Part shown: positions 7,425-15,087 of the stretch, one piece after another
Layout of the letters: each line of letters starts with the position of its first letter
Numbering within the stretch: position 1 is the first letter of the stretch
Origin: Ktedonosporobacter rubrisoli
Lineage (GTDB): Bacteria; Chloroflexota; Ktedonobacteria; Ktedonobacterales; Ktedonobacteraceae
DNA: 64,000 nucleotides
Assembly (NCBI RefSeq): GCF_004208415.1
Contig: NZ_CP035758.1
Span: 4,154,001 to 4,218,000 of the forward strand
Direction: 5' to 3'
Made by a program: the position numbers and the translations under genes
The notes under the pieces: model-generated
Database searches by the model: none
What the model was told of the DNA's origin: nothing
What the model saw: the letters and a program-made list of their open reading frames with translations, nothing else

Positions 7425-8690
7425 ATGTCTCAACTGGAAACAGCTTCTCGTTCCGATATCGTTGCGCACCAATTATCAAGGCTCCAGCAAGGGTTTTCAC
7501 GCATATTTCCCCAGAACCGCTTCTATCAAAGCAAATTAGAGCACACAGCTACAGCCCTCAATAGTCTTGAGGATTTTTCACAGCTTCCCTTCACGAACAA
7601 GCGTGAACTACTAGCCGATCAGGCTGCCCATCCTCCTTTTGGCAGCAATCTTACTTATTTACCCGAAGAATATATTTGTCAGCATCAGACTTCTGGTACC
7701 ACCGGAAAACCTTTAAAGATACTCGATACGCGCGAGAGCTGGGACTGGTGGGCTGAGTGCTGGGCCAGCATTTACCGTGCGGCCGGAGTCAGCAGCAAGG
7801 ATGTTATCTTTATTGCCTTTAATTTTGGTCCCTTTATTGGCTTCTGGGCTGCCCACGAAGGCTCTAAACATCTGGGGGCCCTTACCGTGCCGGGCGGCGG
7901 CATGGATTCCTTACAACGTTTACACATTATTCAGGAAACCAGAGCCACTGTACTGGTCTGCACTCCCAGCTATGCATTGCGCCTGGCTGAAGTGGCCCAG
8001 GAACATGGCATAGATCTACCCTCATCAACAATACGCGTAACGCTTCATGCCGGCGAGCCTGGCGCTTCCATTCCTGCCACCCGCGAGCGCATCGAACGAG
8101 GTTGGGGAGCTCGCACTTATGATCACGCCGGAATGAGCGAAATGGGCGCCTATGGCTTTACTTGCTCCCAGCAACAAGGCCTGCACGTTAACGAGAGCGA
8201 GTTTATCGCCGAGATCATCGATCCACACACCAACCAGGCAGTTCAGGAAGGCGAGCTCGGCGAACTGGTTTTGACCAACCTGGGCCGCTGGGGCTATCCG
8301 GCCATACGTTACCGCACCGGCGATATCGTGCGCAACGGTGGGTATACATGCGGCTGCGGGCGCAGCTATCTGCATTTGCCTGGAGGAGTTCTGGGCAGAG
8401 CCGATGATATGCTCATAGTTAAAGGCACCAATGTCTATCCATCCGCGATCGCCGATGTCTTGCACCGCTTTCCCGAAGTCAGCGAGTACCGAATTATCGT
8501 CACAAAAAATGGTGCGCTCGACGAGATCGCTCTTCAGGTAGAATGCCCGAGCGAACTTACAGGCCGTATTCAGGAAGAATTACACATAGCCTTTAATTTG
8601 CGCGTGCCCATAGAATCCGTTGAGCTGGGAATCCTGCCGCGTTTCGAGCTAAAAGCCAGGCGGGTAGAAGACAGAAGGCGCAAGGCGTAA
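7425..8690 (+). CDS. Phenylacetate-CoA ligase family (PaaK-like) AMP-forming aryl-CoA ligase
   Basis: 421-aa adenylate-forming enzyme. Motifs in order are the phosphate-binding HQTSGTTGKPLK (near residue 90), DHAGMSEMGAYGF, YRTGDIV and LGRADDMLIVKGTNVYPSAI, then the mobile C-terminal domain. This architecture and length match the PaaK family, which activates phenylacetate and other aryl acids with ATP and CoA. A CGCGR zinc-knuckle-like stretch lies between the last two motifs. It follows the CGNR regulator by 92 bp on the same strand and precedes an SDR. With the reductase-like hydroxylase upstream, it could supply the aryl-CoA substrate. The precise acid cannot be read from the sequence. Confidence 0.88.
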   Translation: MSQLETASRSDIVAHQLSRLQQGFSRIFPQNRFYQSKLEHTATALNSLEDFSQLPFTNKRELLADQAAHPPFGSNLTYLPEEYICQHQTSGTTGKPLKILDTRESWDWWAECWASIYRAAGVSSKDVIFIAFNFGPFIGFWAAHEGSKHLGALTVPGGGMDSLQRLHIIQETRATVLVCTPSYALRLAEVAQEHGIDLPSSTIRVTLHAGEPGASIPATRERIERGWGARTYDHAGMSEMGAYGFTCSQQQGLHVNESEFIAEIIDPHTNQAVQEGELGELVLTNLGRWGYPAIRYRTGDIVRNGGYTCGCGRSYLHLPGGVLGRADDMLIVKGTNVYPSAIADVLHRFPEVSEYRIIVTKNGALDEIALQVECPSELTGRIQEELHIAFNLRVPIESVELGILPRFELKARRVEDRRRKA

Positions 8691-8805
8691 GCCTAGCAGC
8701 CCCAGGAGCCAGACCAGGGCCCTTTTTAACGTTCACAAAACACAGCTAAAATAGGCGCTCTGGCCTGACGGCCAGCTTGATCCTCCCTGGCCCATTTCTT
8801 CCTCA

Positions 8806-8860
8806 CAGAGGAGCAGCCAGACCAGCATGCATACACTGCTCCTCTGCTTGATGATATACT
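8806..8860 (+). promoter_or_regulatory. Inverted repeat and extended -10 promoter of the SDR gene
   Basis: CAGAGGAGCAG (8806-8816) and CTGCTCCTCTG (8836-8846) are perfect 11-bp arms around 19 nt. Directly after them TGATATACT (8852-8860) is an extended -10. The right arm overlaps the expected -35 position, so the repeat may be an operator. CTGGCCTGACGGCCAG at about 8759-8774 is a separate small hairpin, perhaps ending the ligase transcript. Confidence 0.5.
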
Positions 8861-8954
8861 GAACTTAGCACTGACGTTCCTCAGCGCAGTGACAACACAA
8901 GGCAAAGTACTTCTCAAATCACAGATCCCGCAATCGAGCAAGGAGGACATTTTC

Positions 8955-9740
8955 ATGGGCACTCTTTCTGGACGTGTAGCAGTCGTAACAGGGGCGGGTA
9001 TTGGTATCGGCAAAGGTATTGCTCTGGCCTTAGCGCAACAAGGAGCAGCCGTTATGATTAACTACGCCCACAGCGAGCAGCAAGCGCAAGAGACAGTTGA
9101 GGAAATCAAACGCCTGGGGGGTAATGCTGCAGCTTTAAAAAGCGATCTGCATCATGTAAGCGAATGCCAGCATCTGATAGACACCACGGTTCAGACCTTC
9201 GGTGGACTGGATATTCTCGTCAATAACGCTGGCGTAACGCGCGCCGATAATTTTCTCAATATCAACGAAGAGACCTATAACGACGTATTTAATCTCAACA
9301 TGCGCGGTTATTTCTTTTGCGCTCAACAGGCCGTACCCCATATGCTCAAGCGTGGTGGAGGTAATATCATCAATATTACCTCTGTGCATGGTTATGCTGG
9401 CTTCACGCGCCACTCTGTTTACGCGGCCACAAAAGGGGCAATCAATGCCTTTACCCGTGAGCTTGCTATCGAGCTGGCCCCACAACGCATTCGGGTAAAT
9501 GCCATTGGTCCCGGCGTTATCGAGGTTCCCCGCTATTTTGACATTCCCAATTATACCGCCGATTTTGGCGATACGTTATCGCCCTGGGGCCGTACAGGGC
9601 GTCCTGAAGATGTCGCCTCAGCCGTCACTTTTCTAGTCTCGGATGCTGCCGATTTTATTACAGGACAGATACTTTATGTAGACGGCGGCGTCACGGCAAG
9701 GATGAGTTTGTGGTGGGATCAGGGAGACAAGCCCCAATAG
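8955..9740 (+). CDS. Short-chain dehydrogenase/reductase (glucose 1-dehydrogenase / FabG-like)
   Basis: Classical SDR of 261 aa. A Rossmann motif TGAGIGIGKG lies near residue 13, NNAG near 90, a catalytic serine in INITSVHG and the YxxxK pair in YAATK. The C-terminus ends in GQILYVDGG, as in FabG and glucose-dehydrogenase-like members. It uses NAD(P)H; the alcohol or ketone substrate is not evident. ATG 8955 is chosen because AAGGAGG lies 8 nt upstream; a longer frame from 8889 runs through the promoter. It is the last gene of the aromatic cluster, but has its own promoter. Confidence 0.9.
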   Translation: MGTLSGRVAVVTGAGIGIGKGIALALAQQGAAVMINYAHSEQQAQETVEEIKRLGGNAAALKSDLHHVSECQHLIDTTVQTFGGLDILVNNAGVTRADNFLNINEETYNDVFNLNMRGYFFCAQQAVPHMLKRGGGNIINITSVHGYAGFTRHSVYAATKGAINAFTRELAIELAPQRIRVNAIGPGVIEVPRYFDIPNYTADFGDTLSPWGRTGRPEDVASAVTFLVSDAADFITGQILYVDGGVTARMSLWWDQGDKPQ

Positions 9741-9788
9741 AGCAAAGAGGCAGATCCGGTCAGTACATCTATCAGGCATAGGTAGAGA

Positions 9789-9839
9789 AGGTGTTGGCAA
9801 GAGACAGCGGCTCGGAAAGCTGTTCTCCTGCCAGCGCCT
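9789..9839. repeat. Long stem-loop downstream of the SDR gene
   Basis: AGGTGTTGGCA (9789-9799) pairs with TGCCAGCGCCT (9829-9839) through 9 Watson-Crick pairs and two G-U pairs. The inside adds GAGACAGC against GCTGTTCTC. The roughly 50-nt fold lies 48 nt after the SDR stop. It lacks a uridine tail; it may be a 3' stabilising or processing hairpin, or a small structured RNA. The rest of 9741-10074 shows nothing clear apart from a possible TTGCTA/AATAAA promoter near 9942-9970. Confidence 0.4.
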
Positions 9840-10074
9840 TTCCTCATACCCGCAAGGCAGCCCTCAATAGATATGTTCTCATTGACAGATCCAGGCCACA
9901 ACCTACGCTCTCTTTGATCCGTAACAATGATCAAGCAGGCTTTGCTACAATGCTAGAATCAGCAAATAAAATATACCGCAGAGTGGACGAATGTGAGAAA
10001 ATAGCAAGGATAGACTAATATCTATTGCAAATACTTATGTGAGATTTATCCTGCGCTGAAGGGGAAAACCTGGT

Positions 10075-10959
10075 ATGCTTTCGACGGATCACCTACCGCC
10101 ATTAGAGGTCAGGCGGGAGGCCAGATGGCAACGCTACCTCAATGACAGCCTGCTGGCAGTAGTTGGCTCATTACTGATTACGGGGATTATTCGCGGCTTA
10201 CGGCTCTATCCATTCATACCCAATATCTCATTTGCCTATCTGCTTATCGTGCTTGCGCTGGCCAGCACAAGAGGACTCTATGCGGCAATTCTAGCTTCAA
10301 TTGTAGCCTTTTTCTCCTTCGACTTCTTCCTTGTACCTCCGCTATTTACCTTTTCGGTAGGGACTATTGAAGAGTGGTTGGCGCTGTTTTTCTTTTTAGC
10401 CGTTGCTATCATTACTGGCCAGTTAGCGGCGGCTCTACGACAACGCGCGGCGGAAGCTAATCGCAAGGAACGCGAGACGCGCATCCTCTACGAGTTGGTG
10501 AGAGCAACGAATATAGAAGAAGATCCTCAGCGGCTCCTCCATATTGTTGCCTGCTCTATCGTCGATGTCTTCACCTCCTGGGGCGTGCAGGATTGCGCGA
10601 TTCTTCTCCCAGACGAGCGAGGGAAACTGAAGCTGCAGGCTAGCGCGGTCCAGCCAATCGATCAGCTCCAGATTTCCAGCGATGAGCAGGCAACCGCCAC
10701 CTGGGTTATGGCCCAGGGCAAAGCCACAGAGCTCTATGATGTCTCACTGAAACAGCAAAAAACGCCAGGGTTCTCCCCCGCGCAATCGTGCGCGATACGG
10801 CGGCCCAACAGCCTTTACGGCGCTATATCCGTATGCTACCACTCAAAACAAGCCAGAAAGTCGTGGGCGTCCTCTATCTCTCTCTTGAAGACGATCTTCG
10901 CCATATTCATGTATCTAACACCCTGGGAGTTGAGCCGGAACAGCCCAACCCCCAGATAG
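10075..10959 (+). CDS. kdpD: KdpD-like sensor kinase, N-terminal part (frameshifted)
   Basis: First half of a membrane sensor kinase with the KdpD C-terminal architecture. It has four membrane segments of the DUF4118 type (about residues 25-125, including PNISFAYLLIVLALAS and FFLAVAIITGQLAAAL), then a GAF domain from about 140. True coding in this frame ends near 10762, where an A6 run is followed by frame change; the sequence after LKQQKT is out-of-frame noise. One extra A would join it to the frame continuing at 10788. There is no N-terminal KdpD/Usp region; that is encoded separately at 17841. RBS AAGGGGAAAA precedes ATG 10075. The gene is either a frameshift mutant or an assembly error. 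Confidence 0.8.
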   Translation: MLSTDHLPPLEVRREARWQRYLNDSLLAVVGSLLITGIIRGLRLYPFIPNISFAYLLIVLALASTRGLYAAILASIVAFFSFDFFLVPPLFTFSVGTIEEWLALFFFLAVAIITGQLAAALRQRAAEANRKERETRILYELVRATNIEEDPQRLLHIVACSIVDVFTSWGVQDCAILLPDERGKLKLQASAVQPIDQLQISSDEQATATWVMAQGKATELYDVSLKQQKTPGFSPAQSCAIRRPNSLYGAISVCYHSKQARKSWASSISLLKTIFAIFMYLTPWELSRNSPTPR

Positions 10960-11765
10960 CTTTCTTCTGGACATTTCTCGATCAAGCTGTCTCTATAATT
11001 GAGCGCGCGCGCTTGAGACAAGAAAGCCTGCAGGTTGAGCTATTGCGCCAGACTGATGCTCTACGGGCCGCGCTGCTTTCTTCAGTCTCCCACGACCTAC
11101 GCACACCGCTCTCATCGATCAAAGCCGCTGCCAGCAGTCTGTTACAGCAGGATGTGCAGTGGAGCGAGGAAGAGCGCCGTAGTTTCGCCATGGCCATTGA
11201 GCATGAAGCAGACCGCCTCAATCGCCTGGTAGAGAATCTCCTTGATATGTCGCGTATAGAGGGGGGAGCGCTTAAACCCGAAAAAGAATGGTATCCTATT
11301 GATGAATTAATCCACGACGTCCTGGGACGCATGCAGCCCATGTTGCAGGGGCGAGAAGTGCATACTGTCCTGCCGGCTGACTTGCCGCCAGTAGAGCTAG
11401 ACTATTTAGAAATAGAGCAGGTTGTCACTAACCTCATCGAGAACGTGTTACGCTATACACCCGAGGGATCTCCCATTGACATAGAGATCGAGGCAAATGC
11501 AGAACGAGTGCTGGTCAGTGTGGCCGATCGTGGTCCAGGCCTGGCTCAGGCAGATCTTGAGCGGATCTTCGACAAATTTTACCGTGTACACGTCAATCAT
11601 GGACCGACAGCCCGCGCCAAAGGCTCGGGTCTGGGCCTGGCTGTATGCAAAGGGCTGATTGAAGCTCATGGCGGGCAGATATGGGCCGAAAATCGCAAAG
11701 ATGGGGGCGCTATTTTTCATTTCACATTACCACTAAAAAAGACAGAGGAGGTCCCACATGAGTAA
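10788..11765 (+). CDS. kdpD: KdpD-like sensor kinase, catalytic part (downstream of frameshift)
   Basis: Second half of the same gene. The end of the GAF domain (RYIRMLPLKTSQKVVGVLYL) is followed by the HisKA phospho-acceptor SVSHDLRTPLSSIKA, an N box (VVTNLIENVLRYTPEG), DRGPGL, and a KGSGLGLAVCKGLIEAHGG ATP lid. The frame is open upstream of the nominal GTG at 10788 to the A6 run, so the protein would read on from the preceding part. The stop overlaps the kdpE start by 8 nt, giving a coupled kinase-regulator pair. The kinase is expected to phosphorylate KdpE in response to potassium or turgor signals, working with the detached KdpD domain encoded at 17841. Confidence 0.85.
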   Translation: MRDTAAQQPLRRYIRMLPLKTSQKVVGVLYLSLEDDLRHIHVSNTLGVEPEQPNPQIAFFWTFLDQAVSIIERARLRQESLQVELLRQTDALRAALLSSVSHDLRTPLSSIKAAASSLLQQDVQWSEEERRSFAMAIEHEADRLNRLVENLLDMSRIEGGALKPEKEWYPIDELIHDVLGRMQPMLQGREVHTVLPADLPPVELDYLEIEQVVTNLIENVLRYTPEGSPIDIEIEANAERVLVSVADRGPGLAQADLERIFDKFYRVHVNHGPTARAKGSGLGLAVCKGLIEAHGGQIWAENRKDGGAIFHFTLPLKKTEEVPHE

Positions 11766-12456
11766 AGGTGGAGCTCGTATTCTGGTTGTCGATGACGAGA
11801 TTGAGATTATGCGCGCACTACAGCGCAGCCTTAGCGCGCATAGCTATGAGGTATATACTGCGGAAAGCGGTGAGGAAGCTCTGGAAGCCATCTCGCACTA
11901 TCGTCCAGATCTGGTCCTGCTCGATCTGGGCTTGCCGGGTATCAGCGGGCTGGAAGTTTGCAAACGGGTAAGGACACAATCAAATTTACCCATTATTGTA
12001 CTCTCGGTTAAAGATAAAGAGCGCGATAAAGTGCAGGCCCTCGACCTTGGAGCCGATGACTATGTATCCAAGCCCTTTGGGATGGATGAAGTATTAGCCC
12101 GTATTCGGGTTGCTCTGCGCCATATCGCGCCCACTCAGGCTGGCACTGATGCTGCTTTTACGGCAGGTCCATTACGTATTGATCTGGCGCAGCGATCAGT
12201 ACAGGTCAATGGCCAGGAGGTTAAGCTTACGCCGACAGAATATGACCTGCTCAAGGCACTCGTCACGAACAGCGGTAAAATTATGACCCGCCATATGCTG
12301 CTTTCGCAGGTATGGGGAACGGGCTACGGCACAGAATCGCATTATCTACATGTATATATTGGCCAGCTACGGCGCAAAATTGAGCCCGATCCAGCTCACC
12401 CTCGCTTTATCCAGACGATTCCCGGCGTCGGCTATCGTTTCCACTCCGAAGATTAA
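11758..12456 (+). CDS. kdpE: KDP operon response regulator
   Basis: 232-aa OmpR/PhoB-family regulator. The receiver has VVDDE, a phospho-acceptor aspartate in DLVLLDLGLPG, and YVSKPF with the conserved lysine. The C-terminal winged helix contains LTPTEYDLLKALV and the end VGYRF. The stretch PIIVLSVKDKERDKVQALDLGADDYVSKPF is characteristic of KdpE. It starts inside the kinase gene (8-nt overlap). It should activate the kdp structural genes, which begin about 170 nt downstream; a pair of 11-bp-spaced AGCATT repeats in the gap (12494-12510) is a possible binding site. Confidence 0.93.
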   Translation: MSKGGARILVVDDEIEIMRALQRSLSAHSYEVYTAESGEEALEAISHYRPDLVLLDLGLPGISGLEVCKRVRTQSNLPIIVLSVKDKERDKVQALDLGADDYVSKPFGMDEVLARIRVALRHIAPTQAGTDAAFTAGPLRIDLAQRSVQVNGQEVKLTPTEYDLLKALVTNSGKIMTRHMLLSQVWGTGYGTESHYLHVYIGQLRRKIEPDPAHPRFIQTIPGVGYRFHSED

Positions 12457-12493
12457 GCATCGAGCGACGGGCCGTGTAACTCACCAAATCTTG

Positions 12494-12530
12494 AGCATTT
12501 TTTTAGCATTCATTTCCCTCCTCTTATAGC
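12494..12530 (+). promoter_or_regulatory. Possible KdpE-dependent promoter with 11-bp-spaced direct repeats
   Basis: AGCATT occurs at 12494 and 12505, exactly 11 bp apart, followed 14 bp later by TATAGC (12525-12530) as a weak -10. OmpR-family regulators bind direct half-sites with this spacing, and the T-rich context is reminiscent of known KdpE sites. The location, between kdpE and the structural genes, fits. Only two units are visible. Confidence 0.4.
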
Positions 12531-12624
12531 ACATTGAGCGAAGTAATCTTATGCTACTCATGTGTCGAGAGGAGAGATAGAACCGAGCCAACGGAGCTAT
12601 CACTACGAGAGAGGCTAAAAAGTT

Positions 12625-13065
12625 ATGCCGGAAGCAAATATTCTGCTAGTCGAAGACGACGAAACGCTACGTGAGCTCACGAAACGCAATCTTTGCGCAC
12701 GCGATTATCAAGTCTCTACGGCTGAGGATGTACACACGGCCCTGGAACATTTACGCTCCAGGAATTTCGATCTTATCGTGCTGGACATCAATCTCCCGGA
12801 TCAGACAGGCTGGGACGTATTGCGAGTTGCCAGACATGAGGGCTATATTCGCCCGCTGAAAGATGGCAATCTTAACAACACCTTGCCAGTAGTGATCTTA
12901 TCAGCTGTACGCGTGAGCCCGAATCGCCTGGCAGAATTTCACCCTCTGGCATACCTGCCCAAGCCCTTTCCAATGGAGGCTTTACTGCGCCTCGCCGCAG
13001 AGGCCGCCCTCTATAAGCAAGAAAAGGCTGGTTCTATCTATCCTGATATGCATAGAGCTCTCTGA
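12625..13065 (+). CDS. Stand-alone receiver-domain response regulator
   Basis: 146-aa protein consisting of one receiver domain with no output domain. The acidic pocket is VEDDE (Glu10, Asp11, Asp12), the phospho-acceptor Asp54 is in LIVLDINLPD, and the conserved lysine is in YLPKPFP. A short charged insertion (HEGYIRPLKDGNLNNTL) lengthens the region before the fourth strand. It lies between kdpE and kdpF on the same strand, so it may be a phosphate sink or an accessory regulator for the KdpD kinase half. Such a gene inside a kdp locus is unusual. Confidence 0.85.
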   Translation: MPEANILLVEDDETLRELTKRNLCARDYQVSTAEDVHTALEHLRSRNFDLIVLDINLPDQTGWDVLRVARHEGYIRPLKDGNLNNTLPVVILSAVRVSPNRLAEFHPLAYLPKPFPMEALLRLAAEAALYKQEKAGSIYPDMHRAL

Positions 13066-13074
13066 GGAGAAACA

Positions 13075-13158
13075 ATGCTTGACTTCATTGTCATTGTCGC
13101 AACCATAGGCTTCTTTCTCATATGCGCATTCTTTGCGCGCGCCTGCGACAACTTATAG
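13075..13158 (+). CDS. 27-aa single-span membrane peptide upstream of kdpF
   Basis: Begins at ATG 13075 after TGAGGAGAAACA and encodes one hydrophobic helix (VIVATIGFFLICAFFA) followed by RACDNL. Small peptides ending in a similar ACD/ERL-like tail occur just before kdpF in other kdp operons as I remember them, so I consider it real. It is a likely accessory subunit or assembly factor of the Kdp pump. It lies 9 nt after the receiver gene and 9 nt before kdpF, in an uninterrupted operon. Confidence 0.7.
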   Translation: MLDFIVIVATIGFFLICAFFARACDNL

Positions 13159-13167
13159 GAGACAGAG

Positions 13168-13263
13168 ATGAATACGCCACTGGAATACATCCTGGTTGGC
13201 ATTGTCGCCCTTGCCATTATCATCTATCTCGTTTTTGCGCTTTTAGCGCCAGAGAAATTTTAA
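13168..13263 (+). CDS. kdpF: Potassium-transporting ATPase KdpF subunit
   Basis: 31-aa hydrophobic peptide (LVGIVALAIIIYLVFALLAPEKF) with the typical KdpF ending in A-x-P-E-x-F. KdpF stabilises the KdpABC complex in the membrane. Start ATG 13168 follows TAGGAGACAGAG. It is placed in front of kdpA, as in other bacteria. Confidence 0.88.
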   Translation: MNTPLEYILVGIVALAIIIYLVFALLAPEKF

Positions 13264-13351
13264 CTCTACGTCCAGACAAGCTGTTATCAGGTGCTGGATG
13301 CGTCTGGACGTAAAGAAGCTAGTTTGTCATACTGAGATTGAGGTGAGAACT

Positions 13352-15085
13352 ATGCCTGTAACGGTCAACAGTGTCGTGCAGGTGCTTTTTTTTCTGATTG
13401 TGCTGCTTCTGATTACGAAGCCGCTCGGTCTCTATATTCAAAAAGTTATGGCAGGTGAACGCACCTGGCTCTCGCCCATTTTTACCCCCGTCGAGCGCGT
13501 GTTTTACCGCCTGGCGGGCGTTGATGCTGAGCAAGAACAAAAATGGACGACGTACACGATTGCCATGCTGGCCTTCAGTGCCGCCGGTATGCTATTGCTC
13601 TTCGCCCTGCAGCGAACCCAGCAATGGCTCCCTTTTAATCCACAGGGCTTTGGCCCGGTCGAGCCGCAACTTGCCTTTAATACGGCCGCCAGTTTCACGA
13701 CGAATACGAACTGGCAAGCCTATGGTGGAGAACAGACCATGAGCTATCTTACCCAGATGGCCGGGCTGGCTTTCCACAACTTCGTCTCCGGGGCAACCGG
13801 CATCTGTCTGGCTGTAGCCTTGATTCGGGCCCTATCCCGGCGAAGCGTGCAGGAGCTGGGTAATTTCTGGGTCGATATCACCCGTTGTACCCTTTACATC
13901 CTGCTGCCCTTCTCGATAATAGGGGCCCTGGTTCTGGTCTCGCAGGGAGTTGTGCAGAACTTCAATCCCTATACTGTTGTCCATACGCTTGAAGGAACGA
14001 CTCAGGTGATTGCTCAGGGGCCGGTGGCCTCACAAGAATTCATCAAGGAATTTGGTACCAACGGCGGCGGCTTCTTCAACGCCAACTCAGCGCATCCGTT
14101 TGAGAATCCCAATGTGATCACTAATATGCTGGAAATGCTTGCTATCTTTGCCATTCCGGCTGCTCTGGTCTACACCTTTGGAAAGATGGTAGGCAACATC
14201 AAACAGGGTTGGACAATCTGGGCAGCAATGGCCCTGCTCTTTGCGCTGGGTGTCGCGGTCGCGCTCCCCTCCGAGCAGGCCGGCAATCCACTCTTGAGCC
14301 ATGTCGGCGCCGACCAGGCAATCAGCGCTTATCAAGCTGGCGGCAACATGGAGGGCAAAGAGGTGCGCTTTGGCATTACACAGTCGGCCCTCTTTGCGGT
14401 AGTCACCACCGACGCATCCTGTGGTGCCGTCAATAGTTTCCTTGATAGCTATACCCCTCTGGGTGGCCTTATCCCAATGGCTAATATAGCGCTGGGTGAA
14501 GTCATCTTTGGTGGCGTTGGCTCTGGCCTCTACGGCATCCTGGTCTTTGCTATTCTTGCCGTGTTTATCGCCGGCCTGATGGTCGGGCGCACGCCAGAAT
14601 ATCTAGGCAAGAAGATCGAACAAAAAGAGATGAAAATGGCAGCACTGGCAATTCTCATCTTACCAGCCTCAATTCTCGGCTTCACAGCTATCGCCAGTGT
14701 CCTGCAAATGGGCACAAGCTCTATTCTCAATGCGGGCCCACATGGCCTTTCTGAGATGCTCTATGCCTATACATCCGGCACAGGCAATAATGGATCAGCC
14801 TTCGGGGGATTAAGCGCTAACACCCCGTTCTATAACTGGACAGTCGGTTTCGCTATGCTTATCGGTCGTTTCGCCTTTGTCGTTCCTGTTATGGCGCTGG
14901 CAGGCTCGCTGGCCAAAAAGAGAATCGTGCCGGCGAGTGCAGGGACCTTCCCCACCACAGGCCCATTGTTTGTTACCTTGCTGGCCGGGGTCATACTCAT
15001 TGTTGGTGCGCTAACCTACTTCCCCGCGTATTCACTGGGGCCAATCGTTGAGCACTTGTTAATGCTAGCAGGGAAGGTGTTCTAA
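13352..15085 (+). CDS. kdpA: Potassium-transporting ATPase, K+-channel-like subunit
   Basis: 577-aa membrane subunit that binds and translocates K+. The four pore-loop regions are visible: FTTNTNWQAYGGE, NFVSGATGICL/GTNGGGFFNANSAHPFENP, GAVNSFLDSYTPLGGLIPM and GTGNNGSAFGGLSANTPFYN. About ten membrane segments are spread over the protein. The start is ATG 13352 (MPVTVNS), preceded by GAGGTGAG; a longer frame from 13298 adds a hydrophilic 18-residue stretch unlike the family. The stop is 2 nt from kdpB, so they are co-translated. It pairs with KdpB, KdpC and KdpF. Confidence 0.96.
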   Translation: MPVTVNSVVQVLFFLIVLLLITKPLGLYIQKVMAGERTWLSPIFTPVERVFYRLAGVDAEQEQKWTTYTIAMLAFSAAGMLLLFALQRTQQWLPFNPQGFGPVEPQLAFNTAASFTTNTNWQAYGGEQTMSYLTQMAGLAFHNFVSGATGICLAVALIRALSRRSVQELGNFWVDITRCTLYILLPFSIIGALVLVSQGVVQNFNPYTVVHTLEGTTQVIAQGPVASQEFIKEFGTNGGGFFNANSAHPFENPNVITNMLEMLAIFAIPAALVYTFGKMVGNIKQGWTIWAAMALLFALGVAVALPSEQAGNPLLSHVGADQAISAYQAGGNMEGKEVRFGITQSALFAVVTTDASCGAVNSFLDSYTPLGGLIPMANIALGEVIFGGVGSGLYGILVFAILAVFIAGLMVGRTPEYLGKKIEQKEMKMAALAILILPASILGFTAIASVLQMGTSSILNAGPHGLSEMLYAYTSGTGNNGSAFGGLSANTPFYNWTVGFAMLIGRFAFVVPVMALAGSLAKKRIVPASAGTFPTTGPLFVTLLAGVILIVGALTYFPAYSLGPIVEHLLMLAGKVF

Positions 15086-15087
15086 AA

